Source: Lunularia cruciata
Lineage: Eukaryota > Streptophyta > Marchantiopsida > Lunulariales > Lunulariaceae
Direction of reading: 5' to 3'
Length of the DNA: 64,000 nt
NCBI GenBank assembly: GCA_948567375.1
Contig: OX419759.1
Coordinates: forward strand, 41,579,493 to 41,643,492
The position numbers and the translations under genes were made by a program. This document shows, piece by piece, positions 22,247-32,237 of this stretch. The notes under the pieces were generated by a model. It was not told the DNA's origin, made no database searches, and saw nothing but the letters and a program-made list of their open reading frames with translations. Position 1 is the first letter of the stretch; each line of letters starts with the position of its first letter.

Positions 22247-22879
22247 CTAATCTTGAGAACCAGTTGATGAAGGTGGTAGTATTTTTGTAGCTATACTAAG
22301 ACTCTCTCCAAAATCCTTCACCAAAGTCTCCAAAATTGCCTTTACTCCACTACATTCATGTCCTTTTGGAAGTCCTTCTACTCCACAAACCTCACACAAC
22401 TCCTTGGTCTTAGATATTCTCCCTCCCAATCTTGGTGAAGAAGGTCCAACATGCAAACCCAAGTCAAGAAAGCCTCTCCTTTCCCTCAATCTCTTGCTCT
22501 CAAAGGTCAATGGACATGAATTTTCCTTATGTCCCTTCTCTCCACATAGAAAGCACTTAGACTCACTCTTTTCTCCAAGTAGCGTATGTTTTTGGATCCT
22601 CTCAACACTCTCTTCAAATTCTATTGTAAACTCTCTTTTCCTCAAATCCACCTCTACAATCACCTCAAACTCTTGGGAACCTTGCATAGTCTCAATTTCC
22701 ATTCTTGGTGACCCTCCATGTTCCCAAGATGAATCTAAACACTCAAACATGCCTTTTGTTGCTCTCAAACTCCTCATGCATGAGATCTCAACTTTGCAGA
22801 ATTGACCTTTCCTCTCAATTTTACTCAAATCTCTCAACTTGTATGTGATAGTCCTCTGAAATTTTTCACACATAATCAA
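22247..22879 (-). CDS. Pre-gag zinc-knuckle protein ORF of family B (B4, open)
   Basis: An uninterrupted 210-codon ORF, starting with ATG at 22879 (MIMCEKF...) and ending TAG/TGA after TGSQD. N-terminal two-thirds are charged (EVIVEVDLRKREFTIEFEES). A canonical CCHC knuckle CFLCGEKGHKENSC lies at about residues 109-122, followed by a Lys/Arg-rich stretch and a second cysteine group CEVCGVEGLPKGHEC near residues 161-175. There is no gag, protease, RT or integrase homology. The ORF sits between the leader and gag (gag ATG 232 bases downstream), the position where some Athila/Tat-type elements have extra ORFs. The role is unknown; RNA or DNA binding is inferred from the knuckle only. It is the longest open coding stretch after the B3 RT. 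Confidence 0.75.
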   Translation of the reverse strand: MIMCEKFQRTITYKLRDLSKIERKGQFCKVEISCMRSLRATKGMFECLDSSWEHGGSPRMEIETMQGSQEFEVIVEVDLRKREFTIEFEESVERIQKHTLLGEKSESKCFLCGEKGHKENSCPLTFESKRLRERRGFLDLGLHVGPSSPRLGGRISKTKELCEVCGVEGLPKGHECSGVKAILETLVKDFGESLSIATKILPPSSTGSQD

Positions 22880-23581
22880 AACTTTAGGGTGTCTCTCTTT
22901 GCAAAATTTCAGATCTTTTCATTGAGCCATTTGGCCTAGACATCTTTCTATTCAACACACATATTTCAGATTTGGTCTGAAAATCACCCCCCTCACTTCA
23001 AAAACTCAGTATTCCATGCTTAGGAATAATCTCTCTCTAATTTTTATTTCAGCAGGTAGGATATAACATACTGAATGTTCTTATCAATTTTCACCACACT
23101 ACACTTAAATTAAATAAATGGCAGACTCTATACAATTTTCCAAAGAGCATGCAGTTGGGGGAGCAGTTTACCCTATCAACTTTCAAAAATTCTAACCCAA
23201 TGTGAATAACAGCTCTCAAAATAGTTCAAAGTGTGCTAACTGAAGGAAAATCCATGTTATTATATGTAGAAATTTCAAGTTCAGATCTTATACTTAAGAT
23301 TTTGCCTAAAATCACCTAAATCCCCAAAATCTGCAATCCACCTCACACAATCTCTCCAAATCCTTTCATGTGTACAAGATGTAAAAAATCACTTCAAAGA
23401 TATCATAATGAACTACAATGTATACAAATGGATCTTGGTTCTCTAACATAAGTTCAAGATTCTCCTCCCCTAATGTTCTCTCTAAGTGAGCTCTCATAGC
23501 CTCCTTTTGCCTAATGCAAAATTGAATATAGAACATTATCTTGCCTTCTAGAGAGGTCCTAGGAACCAAAAATGTGATCTG
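22880..23581 (-). other. Family B 5' leader (B4)
   Basis: Between the LTR and the pre-gag ORF. The ~155 bases next to the LTR (23423-23581) hold an open stretch without ATG (LVPRTSLEGKIMFYIQF, KEAMRAHLERTLGEENLELM) that is conserved in the duplicated leader at 24210-24368. Sequence just inside the LTR, TTTTTGGTTCCTAGGACC, is where the primer-binding site should be, but I do not recognise the tRNA. The remaining ~540 bases are AT-rich and noncoding. Confidence 0.6.
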
Positions 23582-24209
23582 GCCTGTCTCTCACTCAAAA
23601 TGAACCTCTGATGGCTATTATGGTAGCGCACCATGGACTAAGAAGGCAAGGAACCCCAACTCCATCATACTCCTCCAAGGCTAACACTCCAAGACTCAAG
23701 ACATTGCTCATTAGAGAACTCAATGAGAGAGAGATAGTTGCAAATGAAAGGATGATGAATATCTCCTTACCCCTTGTTTATATACTTGTGAAATAGTTTT
23801 GTATCAAAGTTACTAATTACCATAGTAACTCAAGTTACTAGACTCAAAGTCAAGTAAGTCAAAAAGTAGAAAGGAATATCCATTCATATGGGCATATTCT
23901 ACTAGCATGTGATCTTATCTTGACCCAAACACTAAGTCAAGGATTCTTTCACATGGGCTATCCTTGGACTATAGAAGAATCCAAAACAAAAAGGCTTGCG
24001 GGCCCAAGAGTTCTCAACTCTTTCCTCAAAGCCAAACACCTAGGAATAATACCAAGTCAACACACTAGAATCCAAAATAGTGCTCATCTTTTCTACTTCC
24101 TCTTAATTAAGGTCCATTCTATCTTAGTTATGACTAACTTTAGCTAATCATGACTAATGTAGAACCATCCTTTATCTTTATATAAATAATATCTCTCAGG
24201 TACTTGTAA
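23582..24209 (-). mobile_element. Family B LTR, inner copy lacking its start
   Basis: Matches 15151-15830 and 24369-25049 from the GAGAGACAGGC end to CAAGTACTTGTAAT, then breaks. About 628 bases. Because the U3 start is missing, it arose by duplication and not by integration. Confidence 0.88.
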
Positions 24210-24368
24210 TACAAATGGATCTTGGTTCTCTAACATAAGTTCAACACTCTCCTCTCCTAATGTTCTCTCTAAGTGAGCTCTCATAGCCTCCTTCTGCCTA
24301 ATGTAAAATTGAATGTGGAACATTATCTTGCCTTCTAGAGAGGTCCCAGGAACCAAAAATGTGATCTG

Positions 24369-25049
24369 GCCTGTCTCTCACTCAGGATGAACCTCTGATG
24401 GCTATTATGGTAGCACACCATGGACTAAGAAGGCAAGGAACCCCAACTCCATCATACTCCTCCAAGGCTAACACTCCAAGACTCAAGACATTGCTCACTA
24501 GAGAACTCAATGAGAGAGAGATAGTTGCAAATGAAGGGATGCTGAGTACTTCCTCAACCCTTGTTTATATACTTGCAAAATAGTTACATACCAAAGTTAC
24601 TAATTACCGCAGTAACTCAATTTACTAGACTCAAAGTCAAGTAAAGTCAAAAAGTAGAAAGGAATATCCATTCACATGGGCATATTCCACTAGCATGTGA
24701 TCTTATCTTGACCCAACCACTAAGTCAAGGATTCCTTCACATGGGCTATCCTTGGACTATAGAAGAATCCAAGAAAAAAGGCTTGCGGGCCCAAGAGTTC
24801 TCAACTCTTTCCTCAAAGCCAAACACCTAGGAATAATACCAAGTCAACTCACTAGAATCCAAAATAGTGGTGCTCATCTTTTCCACTTCCTCTAAAGTAA
24901 GGTCCCCTCTATCTTAGCTATGACTAACTTTAGCTAATCATGACTAATGTAGAACCATCCTTTATCTCTATATAAATAATATCTCTGAAGTACTTATAAT
25001 ACCAAGCTAAATATCACAATACCACACACATGCACAAATTGGTGTTATA
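24369..25049 (-). mobile_element. Family B 5' LTR (B4)
   Basis: Full-length: the reverse complement starts TATAACACCAATTTGTGCAT (first CA of TGTAACACC mutated) at 25049 and ends GAGACAGGCC near 24369, ~681 bases. Leader follows on its left, as expected for a 5' LTR of a minus-strand element. The right flank is family A RT sequence on the plus strand, without a target-site duplication matching the left end of B2. Confidence 0.88.
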
Positions 25050-25620
25050 GATCAGACTCAACTCAGGACTTTTTTGGGATTGATGTGGTTCTATCATCAT
25101 TTTGTCAAAGACTTCTCCAAGGTCACACAACCTCTAATCTCCTACATGCACCAATCTTGAAATGGTATGACCCAAAACATCCAATCAATTTAGCTATAGA
25201 TACATCAAGCGTTGCAATGGAATGATGGATGATACTCAATTGCATATTTCTCTTAAAAGCTATTATTGGTAGAACACAACTATCACACCACTTAATGAGA
25301 AGAGTTGGCCATTGTCCTTGCAACCAAGCATTGGAAGCATTATCTTGACAAGAAGGTATTTCTAGTAGAGATAGACCACAAACCTCTAGTCTACCTCAAG
25401 ACATAAAAAGATCTACCTTGTCAATCCATTTGGTAGGTAGAGGGGAGATAATGGTTCAACATGCCAACTTCACATATGTGGAAGGAAAGAAACAACTTGT
25501 AGATGCATTCATCTAGATGTGTATGGCAAACAATCTAATGGTAGAGGTCAAGATGAACCCAAAATTTTGGCCAAAGATTCTTGTTGCTATGAAAACTAAC
25601 CCATAGATTGTAAGACCACA
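25050..25620 (+). pseudogene. Family A RT end and RNase H (A3)
   Basis: Begins abruptly at GATCAGACTCAACTCAGGAC, which matches A5 codons DQTQLKNFLGFMGFYRRFVK at ~60890. Then broken frames give VKDFSKVTQPL, the RNase H blocks with EELAIVLATKHWKHYLDKKV, and VEIDHKPLVYLK. The His-rich N-terminal integrase follows. Stops occur every 20-60 codons. It belongs to the single-unit LTR subfamily ending at 29720. Confidence 0.82.
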
Positions 25621-26470
25621 ATCATCTAAATGTGTCACCAAATACCCAAGGACTCACCTTTCATGATGGCAAATTATGGATGCCATGTGTCACAGACATA
25701 AGAACCACCATCCTAGTGGAATGTCATGATTCTATCATTACATATCATGTTGGAGTGGACAAGACCTTAAATGCAATCAAATGCTATTACTATTGGCCCA
25801 AGATGAGCAACAATGTGATGGAGTATGTTTGAAGTTGCCTACTCTATCAAAAAAATAAAGTTTCTAATCAAGCTCCCATAAGGCTCCCTCAAACCCTCCC
25901 TACTCCTACACAACATTGGCAACAAGTGATTTGGTTTGCAAATTGCCAAGACCACTTCAAGATTTGACTCTATTGTAGTCTTTGTCAACTGACTTAGCAA
26001 AATAGTTCATGTGTGTCATACCACCAAGGATGTGACTGATCCACAATTAGCTCAATTATACTAGGATACAATCATTTCTCACCATGGCTTGTCTTGAGTG
26101 CTCATCATCAATAGAGGCTCTCAATTCACTAGTTTGTTTTGGAGAACATTCTTTAGCATCCTCAAAACCAAATTGGCCATGTCTATGGCTTACCATCCAT
26201 AGATCAATGGACAAGTAGAGCGGGCTAATTGCACTATTGAGGATATGCTCCAAGGTTTCTCTTTAGATGAGCAAGAGAGTTGGGACATCTTACTTTCATT
26301 GGTGGAATTTTCCTACAACAATTCAATGAATGTATCTACATAGGTAACACTATTCTTCTTCATGTATGGAGAGCATCCTTTCACACCTTTAAGCTTGATA
26401 AAGATCCGCCTGATGGCTCAACAAGGTTGAAATTTTCAACACTTTTATTTCTAGAATCCAATAGGGTGTG
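25621..26470 (+). pseudogene. Family A integrase, first part (A3)
   Basis: 25632-25832: TQGLTFHDGKLWMPCVTDIR, ECHDSIITYHVGVDKTLNAI (HH half of the HHCC zinc domain), YYYWPKM. After breaks: core with FDSIVVFVN, QLAQLY, the region of TDRGTQF (reads IINRGSQFTSLFW, Asp to Asn), then DGQVERAN-like with the Glu kept, and the end of the core to ESNRVC at 26465. The LTR at 26471 interrupts it; the continuation resumes near 28575. Confidence 0.85.
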
Positions 26471-26915
26471 TGTAACAACATGGAGTTTATCAACAAGTTA
26501 GTCAAGGCTAACAAAGTATCAAATAGGCCAAATTAACCTAGAAGATCCTTGAAGTATCTAGGAAGCTACTTGGTACCTTCTAAATATTGGATAACATGCA
26601 TACCAAGTGGTGACTTCTAGAAGGAAGCTTCTTGGGAAGCTTCCCAACTAGCTTAGCTTACATCCCAAATAGATAGCTTCTAGAAAGCTTCTAAATAGTT
26701 TAGCTTGCATATCCAATAGGCAAATTCTAGAAGGAAGCTTCTTGAGAAGTTTTCTGATTAACTTTGCTTGCACTCCAAGAAAGTGGCTTAAGGAAGCTTC
26801 ATGAGAAGCTTCTCAAGAGCTTTGTATACTCCTAATAAATATAAAGCCCAAGCTCATGTTAGGAATTCAGAGCTTTCCATTCTCCTATTTCCCTCCTCAA
26901 TCTTGGTCTTTTACA
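26471..26915 (+). mobile_element. LTR of a third LTR-element family, inserted in A3 integrase
   Basis: Starts TGTAACAACATGG and ends GGTCTTTTACA, 445 bases, followed by a primer-binding site. A TATA box (AATAAATATAAAGCC, TATAAA at 26840-26845) lies 70 bases before the LTR end. U3 contains repeated palindromes built from GAAGCTTC and TTCTAGAA (26615-26815). It splits A3 integrase between 26470 and ~28575. No second LTR of this family is recognisable to the right, so the element is partial or its 3' LTR is too decayed or deleted. Confidence 0.85.
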
Positions 26916-26916
26916 T

Positions 26917-26928
26917 TGGTATCAGAGC
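26917..26928 (+). other. Primer-binding site (initiator Met tRNA type)
   Basis: TGGTATCAGAGC one base after the LTR end. It shows that 26471-26915 is a 5' LTR and not a solo LTR. Confidence 0.92.
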
Positions 26929-28570
26929 AAGAATGGGACATATAGAATTTATGGACCACCAAATCCATTTCTGCCAAACCATTAGGATTTTTGTGTCCAT
27001 GAACTACCCAAGCATCATTTCACCCAGTTCATCACCTCATGCTTTGGGTAGAATTTTTTGAATATGATCACCTTGTTTGAGGAACCCTTGGTGCTTCTGG
27101 TTGTAACTTATGGAAAATGGTGGACATGTTGCATTTATGTGTTAATTTAGATAAATTGAGGTAGTGTGATATAGTAGTAGCCATGGTGGCAATGCCCAAG
27201 TTTATAATTGCTATGTAGCCAAAAATTGAGCACCTTACTTGATTATTGGATGAATGAGATTATCAATGACAAGAGCATGTTGTTGTACTTTTCCTTTCTC
27301 TTTCGGAACATATATGGTGCCTATCTGTGGAGACTACAGATTAGAGGCTAGAGGCAAACCCATAACTACTTGACTGAACACGCATGTCACCCAACCACCG
27401 GAACCCTTCTTTCTTGTAACTAATATTCTTATTATTGAGAAGAGTAGTGATGCGCAACCTAACCTATCATCACAACATGCACTATTGGTCTATTGGTCAT
27501 TACTTCTAGAATTACCAAGGAGAAATACACAACACTTCTAGAAGGAAAATAACTAACTACAATGCCTGCACACCAATCCAAACCAATTGGGCTTACAAAC
27601 AAGCATGCAAGCACAAAGAGGATCCAATCACAAGAATATGGCAACAACTCTGTATGCTTTTTGTCAAAAAAGAGCTTCAAAGCCTTCTTTCTTTGTCATC
27701 AAGTTCATTTCAACCTATATTCCAACCTATACTCCAAGTCTTTTCAATCTGAACTTCAGATTTAACAAATTTCTACTCCAAGTGGAGTATTCCTATATCT
27801 TCTTGATGGGGAAAACTCTACAAAGCTCATATGAACATAACTTTTTCTATGTAGCTTGGATTTGAGTGTTCTAGATGTCCATGGAAAGCTTGTGACAAGA
27901 GTTCCAATGACATAAAATAGGTCTCAATAAGATCATTATAGCTCTCCTAAAAATCTCTCAAATTTGGCCAAGGTTTTTTGCAACTTTCACCCTAATTTCT
28001 ATTTTAGAGTTTGCTCCTGGTTCTTGGTAACTTCTCCCCTGAATTTTGATTCAAAAGTACACTTGATCCTTACAAACACTCTTGCACCTGAAACCTCAAT
28101 CATAGTCAGAAGATGGGAGAATTGATATCCAATCAAGATGGAAGATAAAAATTGCTCTACTAAGCTTATGATAGAATTTGTAGCAAAATGTTTTGCATCA
28201 GATCTCACTCTCCATAGATCTAGAGCCAACCAAATTTTTCACAATAGCTAGTTGTGTCCTTGTCTAAAATTTTGAAAAATTTGGTAGCCTAGTCCAACCC
28301 CAGTCACTTGATGTGGATCAATTCATGAGCTAGGCTAACTGGTGAGCTATACAGACCCAAGTATACTTGATCAAAGATCTTGAATTCTCTATTTGAAGAA
28401 TTCACATGAAACCTTCACATAGAGATGCAAATTCTAACAAAAAAAAACCCTAAAAATTTTCATAAGGTGATTCAAATCACAACTTGGGGAGTGACCAAAA
28501 CTCCAAACATGATCATAAGCTTTTCTCCAACACTTTACATCTCAAAAGTTTCAACTTCAATCAGTTAGAT
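26929..28570 (+). other. Internal region of the 26.5-kb element, coding content not recognisable
   Basis: No gag or pol motif could be read on either strand. Open frames (26801-27061, 27562-27865, 27999-28229 minus) are short and unlike known families. From ~27780 to 28550 the sequence resembles noncoding LTR or leader DNA of plant elements, AT-rich and without frames. The element is either a non-autonomous derivative or very old. Confidence 0.5.
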
Positions 28571-29130
28571 CTGATTGGAGACTGATCCAAAACTAAAGTT
28601 TCTTTGCAAATCACCCAAAATTGACCAACAAAATTATATAGATGCACATCACTGGTACATAGAGTTCAATTTTGGTGATCAAGTTTGGTTGCACACAACC
28701 AACCTCATGTTAGTTGGTCCTCATAAGCTCAGACCTCATTTTATTGGGCCTTTTCCCATCCTTCATTGAATAGGCATAGTGGCCTATCACCTCAAGCTAC
28801 CACCATACATGAATATCTATCTAGTGTTCCATGTTTCCTTACTACGTAGATATGGAACCGATTGCCCCACTTTCCTTCCATACAAGAAGTTAAACCTTGT
28901 CCAACCTTCATTGATTGCACGGAGGAATATGAAGTTGAACACATCTTCCAAAAATGCATCCATGGTACCCACCATCTTTGTGTAGAATATCTTGTATCTT
29001 GAAAAGGGCACCCATTGATTGAGGCAACATAGAATCTAGTAGCCAATTAGACCCATGCATCAATGTTAGTGCAATCTTTTGAGCAACAACTTTGCAATGA
29101 AGATGTTGTAGTCTTAAAAGGGGTGAGGTT
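28571..29130 (+). pseudogene. Family A integrase C-terminus and chromodomain-like tail (A3)
   Basis: Resumes the integrase: 28575-28769 has QNYIDAHHWYIEFNFGDQVW, LVGPHKLRPHFIGPFPIL; 28779-28985 has VAYHLKLPPYMNIYLVFHVS. In another frame 29010-29105 gives EAT, NLVAN, THASMLVQSFEQQLCNEDVV, the end of a chromodomain-like module that also closes A5 just before its polypurine tract. The polypurine run AAAAGGGGTGAGG sits at 29117-29130. Confidence 0.85.
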
Positions 29131-29720
29131 TGTAATACTAGTAGCTAGACATATTAACTAAAGGTATGAATTTGCTTGTTTACATCTAGAAAGATGTTAT
29201 ACATGATGGAATAAGTAGATTAGATAGAGGTGTCACCAAAAGAGTACTTCCACTAATATACTAGGAATTGAAAACACCCAAAAAAATTTAGAGCCAATTT
29301 CAAAGGCCTCAACAGAAAAATTAGAACTAAAAATGAAGAGATTCCCCTCCCAATGGGACAAAGGCCAGCCTTTCTCCCCCCTCCTCCCTCCTTCCCCATT
29401 GTTTTTTGTGTCAAGAGTTTTCCAATGGTACGTCATCCATGCAATTATGAGCTTCCTACAAGAAGATTCCTTTCAATCAAACCAAATAGGACAAAGACCA
29501 ACATGTTACCCATCTATGCAACTAATCTAAAGGTGGAGCTTGCTGATATGTCACCAATTCATGTGTCTAATCCAAGGGTGGAGCTTCCTTTGAGGGGATC
29601 CTCTTTGCTATATAATAAAGACAAGGTGCTCCTTTGGAGCACAAGAGTATTAAGGCCTGAAGCTTTGTGTTTCTTCTCTTGTGTTTCTCTTGGAGGTTCT
29701 CATATCCTTAGAAAATTACA
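29131..29720 (+). mobile_element. Family A 3' LTR (A3), single-unit type
   Basis: Starts TGTAATACTAGTAGCTAGAC and ends TATCCTTAGAAAATTACA, 590 bases. It has the same downstream part as A1 (GGAGCTTGCTGA..., TATATAATAAAGACAAGGTGCTCC near 29610) but only one copy of the ~155-bp U3 unit, which accounts for the 150-base length difference. This defines a second LTR subfamily. The frames at 29233-29436 (-) and 29333-29793 (+) run through it and are not genes. Confidence 0.9.
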
Positions 29721-31279
29721 AAAGGCTTCCATTCCTATTTATTCCAAACCTACAAAACCATTCCCAAGGCAATGGTTCAAAGATGTACGGTAGGGTATGG
29801 CCCGGTTGAGAGATTGATGCATAGAGATGTCAAAGGTATTGGGATGCATTGTCTTATTAGTAGGAGAGAACTCCAAGGATAGCATAGTCCTACTAGAGGC
29901 TATCCAAATTGTAGTCACTATGCTAGCACAATAGTGGCTGTTGGAAGAAGAAATACCTGCCTTAAAGCCTGATTGAGAAAAGCTCTAGAGCAAAAAGATG
30001 CACATTAATTGCTGCTATGATTAGGAGGCAATTATTAATGTGCATCTAGGTAGCATATTACTAGTAGTGGCTAAATAAGTTCAAGATTTCATCCCTCAAT
30101 TAGGTACCCATGATAACACCCAAGATTGGCCAATAAGGGAGGTAGTAAAGGCAGGTTGACACTTTCAATTTTGCACTCAACATTCCTCTATGTAATTATC
30201 ATTAGTCAAAAAAATATAAGTAGTACCCATAAGCAGACTATATAGAAATACTAAGAATTTGGAGAATTAGTTGATTAGCAAGCAATAAGTGCTAACCACC
30301 CACTTCAAGAACCAAGTTTTTAGGAGTGGGAATAACCAACCAAATGTGCCAATATATATTGGACTTGATTAATAAAGACAATGAAGGAGACAAGATAGTG
30401 TTAAATCTTAAAGATTTGCCTTAGGGAAATCTCTCTCCTCACTCATTTAATTTTTTTAACTCAACCTTGTGATTTGATGGTCAATCCATCCAATCACAAG
30501 TGATAAGGGTAAGCCCGTCTATTTGCCTAGTCAATACTTGATTGAAAAAGGTCATCATAGTTGTATATACTATATATAAGTGGGAGGGCTAGTTCCTACA
30601 TAATTTGGTTACGTTTTGGATTTGTATCCTATGGAAGTTCTAGTCCTAGCAAATCACTTACCTACCAAGTTGTGAAACAATTGTTTTGACATACCATTTG
30701 AGAGCAATGGTACCTAGAGTTAGGTTGGTGAGCCGAGAGTTAGTTCAGGCCAAAATTGGATTGCATGTGCATTTGGCTATTGTACTTGAGTCCCTTTGTG
30801 AACCTCTCATGATTAAGTAATTCTGATTGTGCAGTTCTTGATTGGGTCAACTCTTTGCAATTGCATGTCTACTTGCTAGGAGATGTTGTAGAGGTTGAAG
30901 TTGACCAAAAGCAAACTCTTTCACAATGGCACAAGCTATCAAGAGTAGACAAGCTGCAATAAGGGATCCATTGTTGTTGTCATATATACATTCCTAGTGA
31001 GAATTTGGGGGAGGTGCACTTTTGAGGTGGAGTGGTTTTAGTTTGTAGCCAGAACCTTATCTCAAATAGCAATAATAACCCAATAGCCCATTTCCTAGAA
31101 TCCAAAACCCATCTTTCACACATTGCAATGCCTTGAATGGGAATACCAACCCCATGTAGCTCCATGTTGGGCAATTGAGCTTTTCCACAATCTGTCTATC
31201 TTGGCTGCACCTTTGATTCTCATTCACAGTTGATGCCCTAAATGGTGTAGGATCAGGAAGTAGTCAAAGGTTCCTCTCA
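29721..31279. other. Unrecognised sequence with a short hairpin
   Basis: No assignable coding content. 29997-30046 can fold into a hairpin (arms GATGCACATTAATTGC and its near-complement, 15-base loop). 30560-30585 has TATATACTATATATAAGTGG, a TATA-like context. The only longer frame (30980-31174, minus) has no motif. It may be the flank of A3 or part of another old element. Confidence 0.45.
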
Positions 31280-31528
31280 TTGACCTTTGGTTTTTGACTG
31301 ATATAGAGCTACAAAAGCTGCAATTGCAACAGAAGAAACCAAATGGAATAAGAAGAGGAAGTGTGTCCTAACCCTGGCCGGAAAAACTTGAGGTCAACTT
31401 GACTTTTGGGTAGAGATCCTCATAGTAGGATCAAGGGAAAGAGTTCCTTGGTTCACCAAAAGATTAAGAGTTGAGATTTGGTTGAAAGAGGCACTGAATG
31501 TCTGCCATTGGATGTCATATTGGAATGG
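31280..31528 (+). repeat. Left arm of ~248-bp inverted duplication
   Basis: From TTGACCTTTGGTTTTTGACT to CATATTGGAATGG. Its reverse complement occurs at 32238-32483 with minor differences. The last ~25 bases (GCCATTGGATGTCATATTGG...) are native integrase sequence of A4 (block SAIAGHVGV), so this arm is the older, original side of the duplication. Confidence 0.88.
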
Positions 31529-32237
31529 TCAAGACCATAGATGCAATCAAACGCCATTACTATTGGCCAAAGATAAGCAACAATGTGATGGAGTATGTTT
31601 GAAGTTGCCTACTCTATCAATAAAATACAGCTTCTAATCAAGCTCCAAAGACTCTTCAACTTCTCCCTACTCCTACACAACATTGGGAACAAGTTAGCAT
31701 GGATTTGGTTTGTGAATTGCCCAAGACTACCTCAGGGTTTGACTCCATTGTAATCTTTGTCAATTGACTTAGCAAAATGATTCATGTGTGTCCTATCACC
31801 AATGATATAATAGCTCTACAATTAGCTCAATTGTACTTAGATACAATCTTTTCTCACCATGACTTGTCTCAAGTGCTCATTATCAATAAAAGCACTCAAT
31901 TCACTAGTTTGTTTTGGAGAATAATCTTTTGCATCTTCAAAACCAAATTGACCATGTTTATGGCTTGCCATCCACATACCAATGGATAAAAAAGCAGCTA
32001 ATTTCATTATTGAGAATATGCTCTAGGGCTTCTCTTTAGATGAGTAAGAGAGTTGGGACACCTTACTTCCATTGGTGGAATTTTCCTACAACAATTTAGT
32101 GAATGCATCTACATAGGTCACACTATTCTTCCTCATGTATGGAGAGCATCTTTTACACTTTGAGTTTGATGAAGATCCACCTGGGGCTACCAAGTTTGAT
32201 GTTGTGAACAATTTTGTTTTCAAATCCAACAAGGTGT
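31503..32237 (+). pseudogene. Family A integrase, zinc domain and core (A4)
   Basis: HIGMVKTIDAIKRHYYWPKI opens the zinc-domain block, then CLLYQ (third/fourth ligands partly lost). 31777-31989 reads MIHVCPITNDIIALQLAQLY, then LIINKSTQFTSLFW (second catalytic Asp replaced) and CHPHTNG where HPQTDGQ is expected. The core ends at 32237 in DEDPPGATKFDVV-like sequence, where the right arm of the inverted duplication intervenes. Confidence 0.85.

Larger units (their letters stand above)
23423..25049 (-). repeat. 787-bp tandem duplication of leader plus LTR
   Basis: Sequence starting TACAAATGGATCTTGG occurs at 23423 and again at 24210, each followed by ~155 bases of leader and then an LTR. The duplicate junction at 24209/24210 joins LTR sequence (GTACTTGTAAT) to leader sequence (ACAAATGG), so the inner LTR lacks its first ~50 bases. 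Short shared bases (GTAATAC/GTATAC) at the joint point to microhomology-driven duplication. Confidence 0.9.
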
